DNA of 21,145 bases from Flavobacteriales bacterium UBA1694 (GTDB lineage: Bacteria > Bacteroidota > Bacteroidia > Flavobacteriales > Weeksellaceae): assembly GCA_002319955.1 (NCBI GenBank), contig DCJS01000012.1:1-21145 (forward strand), written 5' to 3'. The translations under genes were made by a program, and so were the position numbers. Of the stretch, positions 1 to 7,497 are shown piece by piece; position 1 is the stretch's first letter, and each line of letters starts with the position of its first letter. The notes under the pieces are model-generated. The model did not search any database and was not told the DNA's origin. It saw only the letters and a program-made list of their open reading frames with translations.

Positions 1-1067
1 CGACCACCTTGCTGTTCCTGTTTTAGGATCCCTTTTTTTATTAAATCTTTCATGTCACGTAATGCAGTATCGGTGGAGCATTTGGCGATTTTCGCCCACT
101 TTGAAGTTTTTAATTTCCCATCAAAACCATCGAGTAGTTTATTTAGGATCAAACGCTGCCTTTCGTTCAAGGAAGTGTGCTGGTGGATTTTCCAGAATTC
201 TGCTTTATATACGACCTTTTTCAGGACGGTTTCTGTTTCATATAAAGCATTTTTTAGACAATTCAAAAACCACTCAAGCCATTCTGTTATATCGCCCTGG
301 CTGTGTTGTACTTTCTGTAGTATCTCGTAATAGCGTTTTCTTTCTACCAATATTTGGCTTGACATACTGTAATATCGTTCTGAACTTCCATCTGCACGAG
401 CTAAAAGTAAATCTGAAATCGCTCTGGCAATTCTTCCGTTTCCATCGTCAAAAGGATGTATGATGATGAACCAAAAATGAGCAATTGCAGATTTTAACAC
501 CAAATCTATGTCTGAATTTTCATTCATCCAGTCAAGGAAACGATCCATTTCTTGCTTTACCAAATTAGCATCAACAGCCTTGTAATGTATTTTTTCTTTG
601 CCCATTGCTCCAGACACAATTTGCATTTCACCGCTGCGGTAATCTCCAACTTCAATTTTGTGCATTCCACTTCGTCCTGTTGGAAATAATGCCGAATACC
701 AACCAAATAGACGCTCGTGAGTTAAAGGGTGCAGATAATTTTGGGTTGCGTCCACCATCATTTCTACGACACCTTCAATATGTCTATTTGTGGATATTAA
801 TCCCGCTACATCCAATCCTAAATGTCTCGCTATGGAAGAGCGTACTTGTTCGTAATTCAAGGTCTCACCTTCAATTTCTGATGATTTTACCACATCTAAA
901 GTAAGAGTGGTAAGATTCGCTTCTTCTTTTGTAGAAAAGCCTAGTGAACTCATTTGTCCAGCGATTTTCCCTTGCAAATGGCGAACTTCCCCAAAAACAA
1001 CATTAATGGTTTTGTCTTCCCAAGTGAAATTAGTCCAGTTTTCATAGTGATAGATGTACTTTGCCAT
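1..1067 (-). CDS. Fic-family protein adenylyltransferase with C-terminal winged HTH (3' end outside window)
   Basis: This frame is open from the ATG at 1067 to the left edge: 355 full codons with no stop seen. Residues 1-20 (MAKYIYHYENWTNFTWEDKT) resemble the DUF4172 N-terminal module that precedes many Bacteroidota Fic domains. Residues 62-67 (SSEIEG) fit the S/TxxxE-G/N inhibitory-helix motif, which would make this an N-terminally autoinhibited (class II) Fic enzyme. The catalytic motif HPFDDGNGRIAR is at 204-215, complete with His204, the acidic Asp208 and the Arg pair. The part after about residue 297 looks like a winged helix (STDTALRDMKDLIKKGIL near 331-348), so the protein may bind DNA. 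Known Fic enzymes move AMP from ATP onto Ser, Thr or Tyr of a target protein; the target here is unknown. The gene is AT-rich compared with the genes to its right, suggesting transfer. The C-terminus is missing only because of the window edge. Confidence 0.93.
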   Translation of the reverse strand, partial: MAKYIYHYENWTNFTWEDKTINVVFGEVRHLQGKIAGQMSSLGFSTKEEANLTTLTLDVVKSSEIEGETLNYEQVRSSIARHLGLDVAGLISTNRHIEGVVEMMVDATQNYLHPLTHERLFGWYSALFPTGRSGMHKIEVGDYRSGEMQIVSGAMGKEKIHYKAVDANLVKQEMDRFLDWMNENSDIDLVLKSAIAHFWFIIIHPFDDGNGRIARAISDLLLARADGSSERYYSMSSQILVERKRYYEILQKVQHSQGDITEWLEWFLNCLKNALYETETVLKKVVYKAEFWKIHQHTSLNERQRLILNKLLDGFDGKLKTSKWAKIAKCSTDTALRDMKDLIKKGILKQEQQGG

Positions 1068-1088
1068 AACTGAATTTTTTTCTTGCGG

Positions 1089-1096
1089 TAAATATA
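1089..1096 (-). promoter_or_regulatory. Possible -7 promoter element of the Fic gene
   Basis: On the minus strand this reads TATATTTA, seven of eight matches to the Bacteroidota -7 consensus TAnnTTTG, and lies 21 bases before the Fic start codon. No TTG is found about 20 bases upstream; that place is taken by the palindrome at 1102-1127. The fit is therefore partial, and the call rests on position as much as on sequence. Confidence 0.35.
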
Positions 1097-1101
1097 CGAA
1101 T

Positions 1102-1127
1102 TATTCACCGCATATATGCGGTGAATA
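1102..1127. promoter_or_regulatory. Perfect 26-bp palindrome, probable operator of the Fic gene
   Basis: The arms are TATTCACCGCATA and TATGCGGTGAATA, with no mismatch over 26 bases. It lies 34 bases upstream of the Fic start codon, where a -33 element would be expected. A third copy of the half-site, GCGGTAAATA at 1085-1094, matches the right arm GCGGTGAATA at nine of ten positions and overlaps the possible -7 element. This is what an operator for a dimeric repressor looks like. The winged helix at the C-terminus of the Fic protein is the obvious candidate binder (inference). It is not terminator-like, since no T-run follows on either strand. Confidence 0.6.
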
Positions 1128-1151
1128 GAATTTATAAGCGCCGCATGGCGA

Positions 1152-1475
1152 TCTTAGGGTATTTATTTTACTAGGGATATTCAGGCCGATTGTGTCCAAG
1201 AGCACGTTTAAACCAAATACCTCACTCATTTTTGCCGCTGGAAGGCCCTAATTCTGCCGTAGTTAATTTATTTCCTTGGGAAAGGGAATTGAAATCAATT
1301 CCCATTATTTGTTGTGTATCTGTTTAATGTTTCGTTCCTCTAACTCCCTAGATACAAATTTACTATTGCTTTTTTCACAAAAATAACTGAGGTTTAAGTA
1401 CTCAATCTCTTGCTTTTTGAAATTGACTATTTTTTCTCAACGGTCAGTTTCATTTCCTGTAAATGGACTTTTCAT
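1152..1475 (-). pseudogene. Decayed MqsA/YgiT-like HTH antitoxin gene
   Basis: Reading the minus strand from ATG at 1475 gives MKSPFTGNE. The frame slips to EMKLTVEK and returns to VNFKKQEIEYLNLSYFCEKS, then ELEERNIKQIHNK, a stop, IPFPKEIN, a stop, LRQN, a stop, and GLPAAKMSEVFGLNV at about 1203-1247. A last piece in another frame reads GLNIPSKIN. From memory of the family, these pieces line up in order with Bacteroidota antitoxins annotated as YgiT/MqsA-type or Xre: an MKSPxTGxEM start, an NQVxNQYR-like segment, IPFPxEI, then an HTH of the type GLSAAKMSEVFGxGVNxYRQYEAGExPS. At least four in-frame stops and two or three frameshifts make it non-functional. No toxin partner is recognisable next to it. 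No alignment could be run. Confidence 0.7.
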
Positions 1476-1502
1476 AATTTTCTCACTTTAAAGGGTAGTT
1501 CA

Positions 1503-1527
1503 TCGTTTGTTGAAAATTGTCAAACGA
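1503..1527. repeat. Inverted repeat upstream of the antitoxin relic
   Basis: The arms TCGTTTG (1503-1509) and CAAACGA (1521-1527) are perfectly complementary with an 11-base spacer. The element begins 28 bases upstream of the relic's start codon, where an autoregulating antitoxin would be expected to bind. It may be a leftover operator; a chance 7-bp repeat is also possible. The remaining sequence from 1476 to 1582 shows no recognisable gene. Confidence 0.35.
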
Positions 1528-1582
1528 AATTAGGAAAGGGATAATCTTGAGATTCAAATGAAGGAAAACCCATTAGGGTCAC

Positions 1583-2884
1583 CTAAAGCTCATTTAAAGC
1601 CTTTGCGAGGGTCTGAGTAAGTGCAGGGCGAGCGTAGGGCTCAATTGAGCCGCTTGGTTTAAAGTGGGCTTCGCTTTTAAATTCGGCGTATTTCTCTTTT
1701 AGGAATGCCTTAAGCTTGAGATGTTCAGTATATCCAAAATGGGAGCCGCTACCGGTTTGCTCAAGTATTCGGGCGACATCAGCCTCTTTAGGACCAAACG
1801 AAAGAATTGCTTTTTCTGAGGCTAAATATTCAAAGAGCTTTCCAGGAATAATTCCTTTCGAGCTTGAAGAGTCAAAATTCGTGATCAGCAGTAGAGCGGC
1901 CTTTTGCATCTGCGCTAAAGCCTCTTGATGCGGTAAATAGCCTTTCTCAATAACATGAGCCTTTAGGGGGCCTGAGTTCAAAGAGCTTAGTATTTTAGGA
2001 TCGATTCGGCCAATAAATTCGAGAATTAAATCCTCCTTAAGTTCAGGAATTTCCTCTAAAAGTTCACTTAAAATCTCCCATAGAAGGGCTGGATTACGAA
2101 GCTGTTCTAACACGCCCATGTAGGCAATTGTGAACTGCTGTGGAAGTTCGATCGGCGTTTCAGGGCTCGCACAGGTATCACTCGGATCGAAGCCGTTGGT
2201 AATGCACTGGGCATTCGCTCCAAGAGCTTTAAAATTCTCAGCGTCAGAGAAGCTGGTAGCTAAGATAAGATCTGCGGATTGAAGGACCTGTTTTTCTAAA
2301 TCGCGGTGCTTTTTGTCTGAGCGTTTGGAGAGCTTAAGGTGTCTGTAATAGGAGATTTCAGTCCAAGGGTCTCTGAAATCAGCGACCCACTTTAATTGGG
2401 GATTCTGCTCTTTTAATTTTAAGCCGATTAAATGCATCGAATGTGGGGGCCCGGTGGTAATCACCGTGTCAATGCCCTGCTCCTGAAGGTAGGTTTTTAG
2501 GAATTTCACTGACGGACGAATCCAAAACTTTCTGGCATCCGGGATAAAGAAATTCCCTCTTACCCAAATGGAGAGCTTTGCTAAGAAACTTTGGTTCTGT
2601 TTTAAATCAAACTGCCCCGCTTTAAATTTCTTATTGCCTTTGCTTAGGCGCTCGGCTAAGGCGTAAGGCTCTATAATTTTGGTCTTTACAATTGGAATCC
2701 CTGCAGGCACCTCTTTCTTCAGACTCTGGTCAACAAGCGGGTAGCTTGGATTCTCAGGCGTATAGATTATGGGCTGAAAGCCAAATTCAGGGAGGTACTT
2801 GGCGAATTTTAACCAGCGCTGCACGCCTGGTCCTCCAGCGGGAGGCCAGTAATACGTTACGATTAAAACTTTCTTTTTATCCAT
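1583..2884 (-). CDS. Family 4-like glycosyltransferase
   Basis: This 433-residue protein begins KVLIVTYYWPPAGGPGVQRW, the glycine-rich N-terminal motif of a common Bacteroidota GT-B glycosyltransferase group. The C-terminal half has FIGRIDPK and then GIIPGKLFEYLASEKAIL, resembling the donor-binding stretch in which a conserved glutamate normally contacts the nucleotide sugar (here KLFEYLAS). It should transfer a sugar from a nucleotide donor to a glycan or lipid acceptor at the cytoplasmic side of the inner membrane. The acceptor cannot be read from the sequence. It begins 8 bases after the YfhO-like gene, so the two are almost surely co-transcribed and may act on the same surface glycan (inference). 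After the stop, ACCC-TAAT-GGGT plus TTTT (about 1567-1579) is only a weak terminator candidate. Confidence 0.87.
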   Translation of the reverse strand: MDKKKVLIVTYYWPPAGGPGVQRWLKFAKYLPEFGFQPIIYTPENPSYPLVDQSLKKEVPAGIPIVKTKIIEPYALAERLSKGNKKFKAGQFDLKQNQSFLAKLSIWVRGNFFIPDARKFWIRPSVKFLKTYLQEQGIDTVITTGPPHSMHLIGLKLKEQNPQLKWVADFRDPWTEISYYRHLKLSKRSDKKHRDLEKQVLQSADLILATSFSDAENFKALGANAQCITNGFDPSDTCASPETPIELPQQFTIAYMGVLEQLRNPALLWEILSELLEEIPELKEDLILEFIGRIDPKILSSLNSGPLKAHVIEKGYLPHQEALAQMQKAALLLITNFDSSSSKGIIPGKLFEYLASEKAILSFGPKEADVARILEQTGSGSHFGYTEHLKLKAFLKEKYAEFKSEAHFKPSGSIEPYARPALTQTLAKALNEL

Positions 2885-2892
2885 GCGGCCTT

Positions 2893-5418
2893 TTAAGCTC
2901 GTTTTGCTTTTTCTTGTCTTCGCTCAAGATAAAACCCAAGGCCGGCGAGTAGAACAAAAAGTCCACTAAAGGCCATAGAGTAGAGTTTCCCTTGTTGGAT
3001 GACCTTTGGCTCAAAGACCATTTTAATCTCATGCGTCCCCTGGGGAACATACACGCCTCGAAGTAGGTAATTTACCTTAATGTACTGCGCAGGCTTTTGG
3101 TCCACATAGGCGCTCCAGCCGTGCGGGTAATAGATTTCTGAAAGCACCGCTAATTGAGGCGTTTTTGAAACCGATTTAAAGGCGATTTCATTTGCTTCAT
3201 ACTTGGTTAAGCTAAGGGTGGCACTCGAGTCTTTGGCAAGGGGTTTACCCTCAAAGTACGCCGCATCCTTTTCATTCACAACGGCGGTCGTTTTGCTATC
3301 AATCTCACCGATGGCTTTAAATTCGTCGTTCGCCGTTTTGGCTAGTTGGATCTCAGAAACGAGCCACCCCGGGCCGTTTGCCTCTGGGTTAAGCGCCACC
3401 ATAGGCTCCTGGCTTGAGCCGTAAAGCAAGTATTTGGCGTTTAAGAGATTTAGGATTTTCGGGAGCTGGACCGAATCGCCATTGATAAAATAGTGGTCTA
3501 TCACATCGTCGTAGCGTCTTAGTTTGGCCGCTGAATACCCGCCGATGGAGGATTTGAAATACGAGGTGTTGGTTTCACTAAACGCCCCAAGGGTCTGGTT
3601 GTAAATTCGGTAATGCCCCGGGTCCTGCGTTGTTACTGCCTCTAAGGCTTTGTTAACCGGGATTTGTCCCAAAAGGCCTTGAATATAGGGGTTGTCCTGC
3701 GCTTTTTCATAGAGGAATTCGGAATCTTCCGTTAAAAAGGGCTGGTCGGCAAAGGCCTGCTCCACAAAATTTGAATCATTCAAATACCGCTTATTAACGC
3801 TCCATAAATCCACGAGGCTAATTAAGCCAATTAAAAGGAGAACTAAATTTTGCGAGAGTTTTTGCTTTAAACTTAGAAAGAGCAGAGAAAAGACCACCAC
3901 CACGTACCCTAGGGTCTTAAGGCTATCGGTCAAAAACATTGAATAGCGCTGCTCAGAGAGGAAGTCTAAGAGGTAAGGGGGGAGATAGGTTTGTTCACGC
4001 GGAGTCGAAAACCCTAATAGGGATTTTCCACCTATAATAAGGAGTAGTAAAAAGCCTACGACACCCATAGTGACGCGCGTGAGCGTTTTTTGTTTGAATT
4101 CTGGCGTTAAGGTTTTACTGTTAAAAAAGCGGTAGAGACCTAAAATGGCCACCAGGGGAAATAAGAGTTCCACCACAACCAGGATTGAAGAAGGCGCTCT
4201 AAATTTATTATACAGCGGTAAGTACTCAATGAAAAGGTCGGTTAAGAAGGCGAAATTATGCCCCCAGGCGAGTAAAATGGTTAGAATACTGGCCCCTAAA
4301 ATCCAGTAACGGTAGGATTTTCTCACAAAGAAGAACCCTAGAATCGCTAAGAAAACCACCACGGCCCCTTGGTAGGCCGGCCCCGAGGTTCCGGGCTGCT
4401 CCCCCCAATAGGTAAGACTACTTAGTCCCTTAGAAATTCGGTCCCACTGGGCCTGACTCGAGACGTTTTGCTGCACGAGGGACTGTAGCCCTTCCATAAT
4501 CTTATCGGAGCCTTTCTCACTTGAAGCCCCTCCCATGAGGCGAGGAATAAAGAGGTTTAAGGTTTCTAATTTGCCGTAACTCCACATGGTGATGGACTCT
4601 TTATCCAGGCCTGAGGCCTCACTCGAGTGGGTGCTTGTGTCTAAAATTTGTTTTCCTCTGGTTGTTTCTCCCACGAACTCCGCATTGGCTAAGAGCCGTT
4701 GGGAATTCATTCCCACGCCCAATCCAAAGGCAAGGGCTAGAATTAAAGAACTTTTCAAAAAATGAGGCATTTGAGTGCGGTCCTTAAGAGCGCAAACGAG
4801 CTCGCTTATAAATAGAAAGCCTAGGGCAAGAAAGAGGTAATAGGTCATTTGCGGGTGGTTCGCTGAAATTTGAAGACCCATAGAAAGCCCCGTTACGATG
4901 AAACCCAGAACGTATTTCTTTCGAATGTAAACTAAAAGGATTCCGGCCAAAAGAGGCGCGAAATAGGCCAGGGTATGGACCTTGCCGTTATGCCCAGCGG
5001 CGATAATGATGTAAAAATAGGTGGAGAGTCCAAAAAAGGTGGCCCCTAAAAGCGCGTATTTCCAATTTTTGGTAACCACATAGCCCAAAAGGAAAAACCC
5101 GCCCATGAGTAAGACCAGGTAATTTGCTGGCCGCGGAAGAACCTGCAACGCGTAATCAAGTTGCTTGATTAAATCGCCTCGAAACTGCGCCCCCGACTGG
5201 TAGGTCGGCATCCCGCCAAACATCGCATCACTCCAATAGGTTTCCTTTGCGTTTGCCGCGCGGTAGTCTAAGAGTTCCTTAGCCCCGCCCTTGTAGTGGA
5301 CAATATCCGGTTGTATGAGCGTCTTGCCACTGAGCACCGGCAAAAGATACAGTAGGGAGATCAAAAGAATAATCCCTAAAGAAAGTAATACGTAATAGAG
5401 TTTAGTCTTTTTGGCCAT
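2893..5418 (-). CDS. YfhO-family large membrane protein
   Basis: The product has 841 residues with about a dozen or more hydrophobic segments, first LYYVLLSLGIILLISLLYLL and last a helix near residues 812-830 followed by a basic tail. Between the helices of the second half is a large hydrophilic domain (about 540-800), probably periplasmic, with GGYSAAKLRRYDDVIDHYF and a terminal YYPHGWSAYVDQKPA segment typical of YfhO-like proteins. In Bacillus, YfhO takes part in glycosylating lipoteichoic acid at the outer membrane face; the family resembles GT-C enzymes. Here it may add sugars to an envelope polymer, with the adjacent glycosyltransferase supplying the lipid-linked sugar (inference). The ATG at 5418 overlaps the end of the small gene before it by 17 bases, pointing to translational coupling. 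Confidence 0.87.
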   Translation of the reverse strand: MAKKTKLYYVLLSLGIILLISLLYLLPVLSGKTLIQPDIVHYKGGAKELLDYRAANAKETYWSDAMFGGMPTYQSGAQFRGDLIKQLDYALQVLPRPANYLVLLMGGFFLLGYVVTKNWKYALLGATFFGLSTYFYIIIAAGHNGKVHTLAYFAPLLAGILLVYIRKKYVLGFIVTGLSMGLQISANHPQMTYYLFLALGFLFISELVCALKDRTQMPHFLKSSLILALAFGLGVGMNSQRLLANAEFVGETTRGKQILDTSTHSSEASGLDKESITMWSYGKLETLNLFIPRLMGGASSEKGSDKIMEGLQSLVQQNVSSQAQWDRISKGLSSLTYWGEQPGTSGPAYQGAVVVFLAILGFFFVRKSYRYWILGASILTILLAWGHNFAFLTDLFIEYLPLYNKFRAPSSILVVVELLFPLVAILGLYRFFNSKTLTPEFKQKTLTRVTMGVVGFLLLLIIGGKSLLGFSTPREQTYLPPYLLDFLSEQRYSMFLTDSLKTLGYVVVVFSLLFLSLKQKLSQNLVLLLIGLISLVDLWSVNKRYLNDSNFVEQAFADQPFLTEDSEFLYEKAQDNPYIQGLLGQIPVNKALEAVTTQDPGHYRIYNQTLGAFSETNTSYFKSSIGGYSAAKLRRYDDVIDHYFINGDSVQLPKILNLLNAKYLLYGSSQEPMVALNPEANGPGWLVSEIQLAKTANDEFKAIGEIDSKTTAVVNEKDAAYFEGKPLAKDSSATLSLTKYEANEIAFKSVSKTPQLAVLSEIYYPHGWSAYVDQKPAQYIKVNYLLRGVYVPQGTHEIKMVFEPKVIQQGKLYSMAFSGLFVLLAGLGFYLERRQEKAKRA

Positions 5419-5617
5419 TTGTTTTTTGATTGATCTCTTCGTAGCTCACGGTCTCCGCATCCCAATTTAAAGAGGATTTGTCTTTTTCTTTCTTTGATTC
5501 CCCCGCTTTTTTTTGGGGTGGGAATTGGTAGAACTTATTGAAAAAAAGCCGCTTTAAAATGTTCCACACAAAGAAGATAATGATCGTGGAGAGTATCGTG
5601 AGAAGGATGAATTTCAT
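5402..5617 (-). CDS. Small single-pass membrane protein, DUF4834-like
   Basis: This is a 71-residue protein with one N-terminal membrane helix (ILLTILSTIIIFFVWNIL, residues 4-21), a short basic stretch (KRLFFNKFYQF) and a charged tail ending NQKTNGQKD. This architecture matches a small Bacteroidota family I know as DUF4834, of unknown function; the match is by shape rather than by search. It sits between the lipoprotein gene (15 bases upstream) and the YfhO-like gene, which it overlaps by 17 bases, so it is clearly part of the operon. It may be an accessory subunit of the YfhO-like protein (inference). Confidence 0.75.
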   Translation of the reverse strand: MKFILLTILSTIIIFFVWNILKRLFFNKFYQFPPQKKAGESKKEKDKSSLNWDAETVSYEEINQKTNGQKD

Positions 5618-5632
5618 TTGTCTAAAAAATCT

Positions 5633-6682
5633 TTATTTATCTGGGTTTACGATTACCGTGGAGATGGATTCGCTCTTCATGGTTTCTTTTTGTTTTCCAT
5701 CAGAAAGCGTTTGGCTTTGTGTGGTTTTAACACTCACGCTTTGGTTCTTGATCCAGCCTGTGGCTTGATCCAAAGTCACCGAGCCCGTTTGACTTAGTTC
5801 TGAGGAGATTTGGTGGGTGACACCCTCGTTTGTTTTGGTGTCTTCTTTTTTTGGAATGCCTCCGTCCACCTTAATGGTCAGAATGCCGTTTTCGACTTTC
5901 TCTAAGGTGAAATTAGTGGTTAATTTTACAGAGCCGTCGGGCGCTGCATTTTCTGTTTCACTCCATTTTTGGCCAAGCTTTGCGCCTGCTTTTGGAAGGA
6001 CCATAAGGTTCTTGGTGAACTGCTCTTTAATAGTATTCTCATTAAAGCTTTCTTTGAAGCTCTTAATAAAGTCGGCTCTTTGTGCCTCGTCTTTAATTTG
6101 AGTGGTGGCCGCTTGAGTGATTTTCTTATAAATAGGCTCGAATCCACCGATTGAAAGAACCTCGCCACTGGTCTTCATTTTCATCTGAAGCTTGTTTCCC
6201 GTGAGCGCGCGGTTCATGTGCCACATCACTCTTAATTGCGGGTCCTCAGGCTCTTTACCTTTGGTATCCACCGAGACCGTTTTGCCTCCCGCGGTTTGTG
6301 AGTTTGATTTTCCTAAGAGATTAATTGTAATACCGTAAAGCCCCTGATTTAAATCGTTAACGGTAAAGCTCATTTCGTCCGTCGAATTACTGGTCGCTCT
6401 TTGGGTCTTGCCGTCTGGTCCAACCATGGATTGAACGTTTCTTTGGTAAGTCGTAAGAGGGTAAGTCTGTCCAGGGGTCAGTTTAAAGGTTTGAACGTAG
6501 AGACCATTAATCTCCGTGATAGCCGGGCCCTCTAGGCTCGCTGCTAATGACGTGGTGGCTGAATCGCTTGCAGCACCGCCTGAAAGGCTGTCACTAGAAG
6601 TCGCTTTACTTTGAGAGGTGGCTTCTTTTTTGCAAGCGCTTAAACTTAGGGCTGCAAGTAGGACGAGGGTGTATTTTTTCAT
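5633..6682 (-). CDS. Lipoprotein, DUF6263-like
   Basis: The 349-residue product starts MKKYTLVLLAALSLSAC, a lipoprotein signal peptide with lipobox LSAC and Cys17 as the lipidated residue. KKEATSQ follows, then a Ser/Ala/Thr-rich linker to about residue 50. The rest is soluble and beta-rich by eye, with phrases such as FKLTPGQTYPLTTYQRNVQ and KAGAKLGQKWSETENA that recall the DUF6263 family of Bacteroidota. It probably sits in the periplasm, anchored to a membrane. No enzymatic motif is visible. It lies 43 bases after rlmB and 15 before the small membrane protein gene in the same direction. The family name is from memory and unverified. Confidence 0.75.
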   Translation of the reverse strand: MKKYTLVLLAALSLSACKKEATSQSKATSSDSLSGGAASDSATTSLAASLEGPAITEINGLYVQTFKLTPGQTYPLTTYQRNVQSMVGPDGKTQRATSNSTDEMSFTVNDLNQGLYGITINLLGKSNSQTAGGKTVSVDTKGKEPEDPQLRVMWHMNRALTGNKLQMKMKTSGEVLSIGGFEPIYKKITQAATTQIKDEAQRADFIKSFKESFNENTIKEQFTKNLMVLPKAGAKLGQKWSETENAAPDGSVKLTTNFTLEKVENGILTIKVDGGIPKKEDTKTNEGVTHQISSELSQTGSVTLDQATGWIKNQSVSVKTTQSQTLSDGKQKETMKSESISTVIVNPDK

Positions 6683-6717
6683 AAATTAAGTCAAATAAGG
6701 TTGGTCGTGGGCTTTTT

Positions 6718-6740
6718 AAATCGAATTAGAAATTCGATTT
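6718..6740. repeat. Hairpin across the rlmB stop codon
   Basis: AAATCGAATT (6718-6727) and AATTCGATTT (6731-6740) form a perfect 10-bp stem with a 3-base loop. The rlmB stop codon (6726-6728) lies inside it. On the minus strand the stem is followed by AAAAAG rather than T residues, so it is not a standard terminator for rlmB. On the plus strand it is followed by two more T residues but no plus-strand gene leads into it. It may protect or process the mRNA between rlmB and the lipoprotein gene. Confidence 0.4.
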
Positions 6741-7496
6741 TTGACGAATGGCTTCATAGAGAATGGCTCCAGTGGCAACGGACACGTTTAGGGACTGCGT
6801 TTTTCCTTGAATTGGCAGTTTGATTTTCTCATCGGCGTGGTGAAGAACTTCTTTTGAAATTCCACTCTCCTCGTTCCCCATTACCAGGGCGCAAGGTTCA
6901 TTAAAGTCTACTTCGTAGGCCAGTTTCTGAGCCTTTTCGGTCGCAGCATAAACTAAAACACCATTTTGTTGAAGGAAATCCACGGTGTGCGCAAGGTTCT
7001 TTTCCTTACAGATTTTGATGTTGAATAGGGCTCCTGCGGAGGTTTTAATTGAGTCGGAAGAAATCGGCGCACCGCCCTTCTCAGGAATTATCACCGCATC
7101 AACGCCAACGCACTCTGCCGTGCGGCAAATGGCACCAAAATTTCGAACGTCTGTGAGGCGGTCTAATATTAAAAGCAAAGGGGTTTTCCCCTGCTCTAAA
7201 AGTTCTGGAAGGAGCTGCTCAATTGAGTAAATAGGTACCTGTGCGATGAAAGCCACCACACCTTGGTGGGTCTTTTTGGTCAGGCGGTTTAATTTTTCAA
7301 CCGGCACATAATTGGGACGAATTTTATATTTGGATAAAACCGCTTTTAGTTCTTGGACGTTGGGGCCAAGAAGTTGGTTTTGTATAAAGAGTTTATCGAT
7401 GGTTTTTCCCGATTCAATCGCTTCGATTACGGGGTGAACCCCAAAGATCATGTCTTCCTTTCTATCGCCCATTTGAGGCTCATTCGTTTCTCTCAT
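6726..7496 (-). CDS. rlmB: 23S rRNA (guanosine-2'-O-)-methyltransferase RlmB
   Basis: This SpoU-class (SPOUT fold) RNA methyltransferase has 256 residues, close to the normal RlmB length. Residues 15-85 form the substrate-binding domain (MIFGVHPVIEAI, then KTHQGVVAFI). The three catalytic motifs are complete: DRLTDVRNFGAICRTAE at 112-128 with the RNA-contacting Asn119 and Arg125, MGNEESG at 206-212, and LPIQGKTQSLNVSVA at 227-241, which form the knotted SAM site. RlmB methylates the 2'-O of one guanosine in the peptidyl-transferase region of 23S rRNA (G2251 in E. coli). A second in-frame Met at residue 9 is an alternative start. The gene begins one base after the DinB-like gene (stop TAA, one T, then ATG), so the two are co-transcribed. 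Confidence 0.92.
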   Translation of the reverse strand: MRETNEPQMGDRKEDMIFGVHPVIEAIESGKTIDKLFIQNQLLGPNVQELKAVLSKYKIRPNYVPVEKLNRLTKKTHQGVVAFIAQVPIYSIEQLLPELLEQGKTPLLLILDRLTDVRNFGAICRTAECVGVDAVIIPEKGGAPISSDSIKTSAGALFNIKICKEKNLAHTVDFLQQNGVLVYAATEKAQKLAYEVDFNEPCALVMGNEESGISKEVLHHADEKIKLPIQGKTQSLNVSVATGAILYEAIRQKSNF

Positions 7497-7497
7497 A

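Noticed and set aside
62..463. Plus-strand open frames at the left end (52-330, 62-463, 605-904)
   Set aside because: They lie opposite the intact Fic reading frame, which has a full catalytic motif on the minus strand; their translations show no family features.
1284..1303. 20-bp palindrome GGGAATTGA-AA-TCAATTCCC as a terminator
   Set aside because: It lies inside the antitoxin relic, where one arm encodes part of the IPFP segment; it has a 2-base loop and no T-run, so it is probably a chance palindrome in decayed coding DNA.
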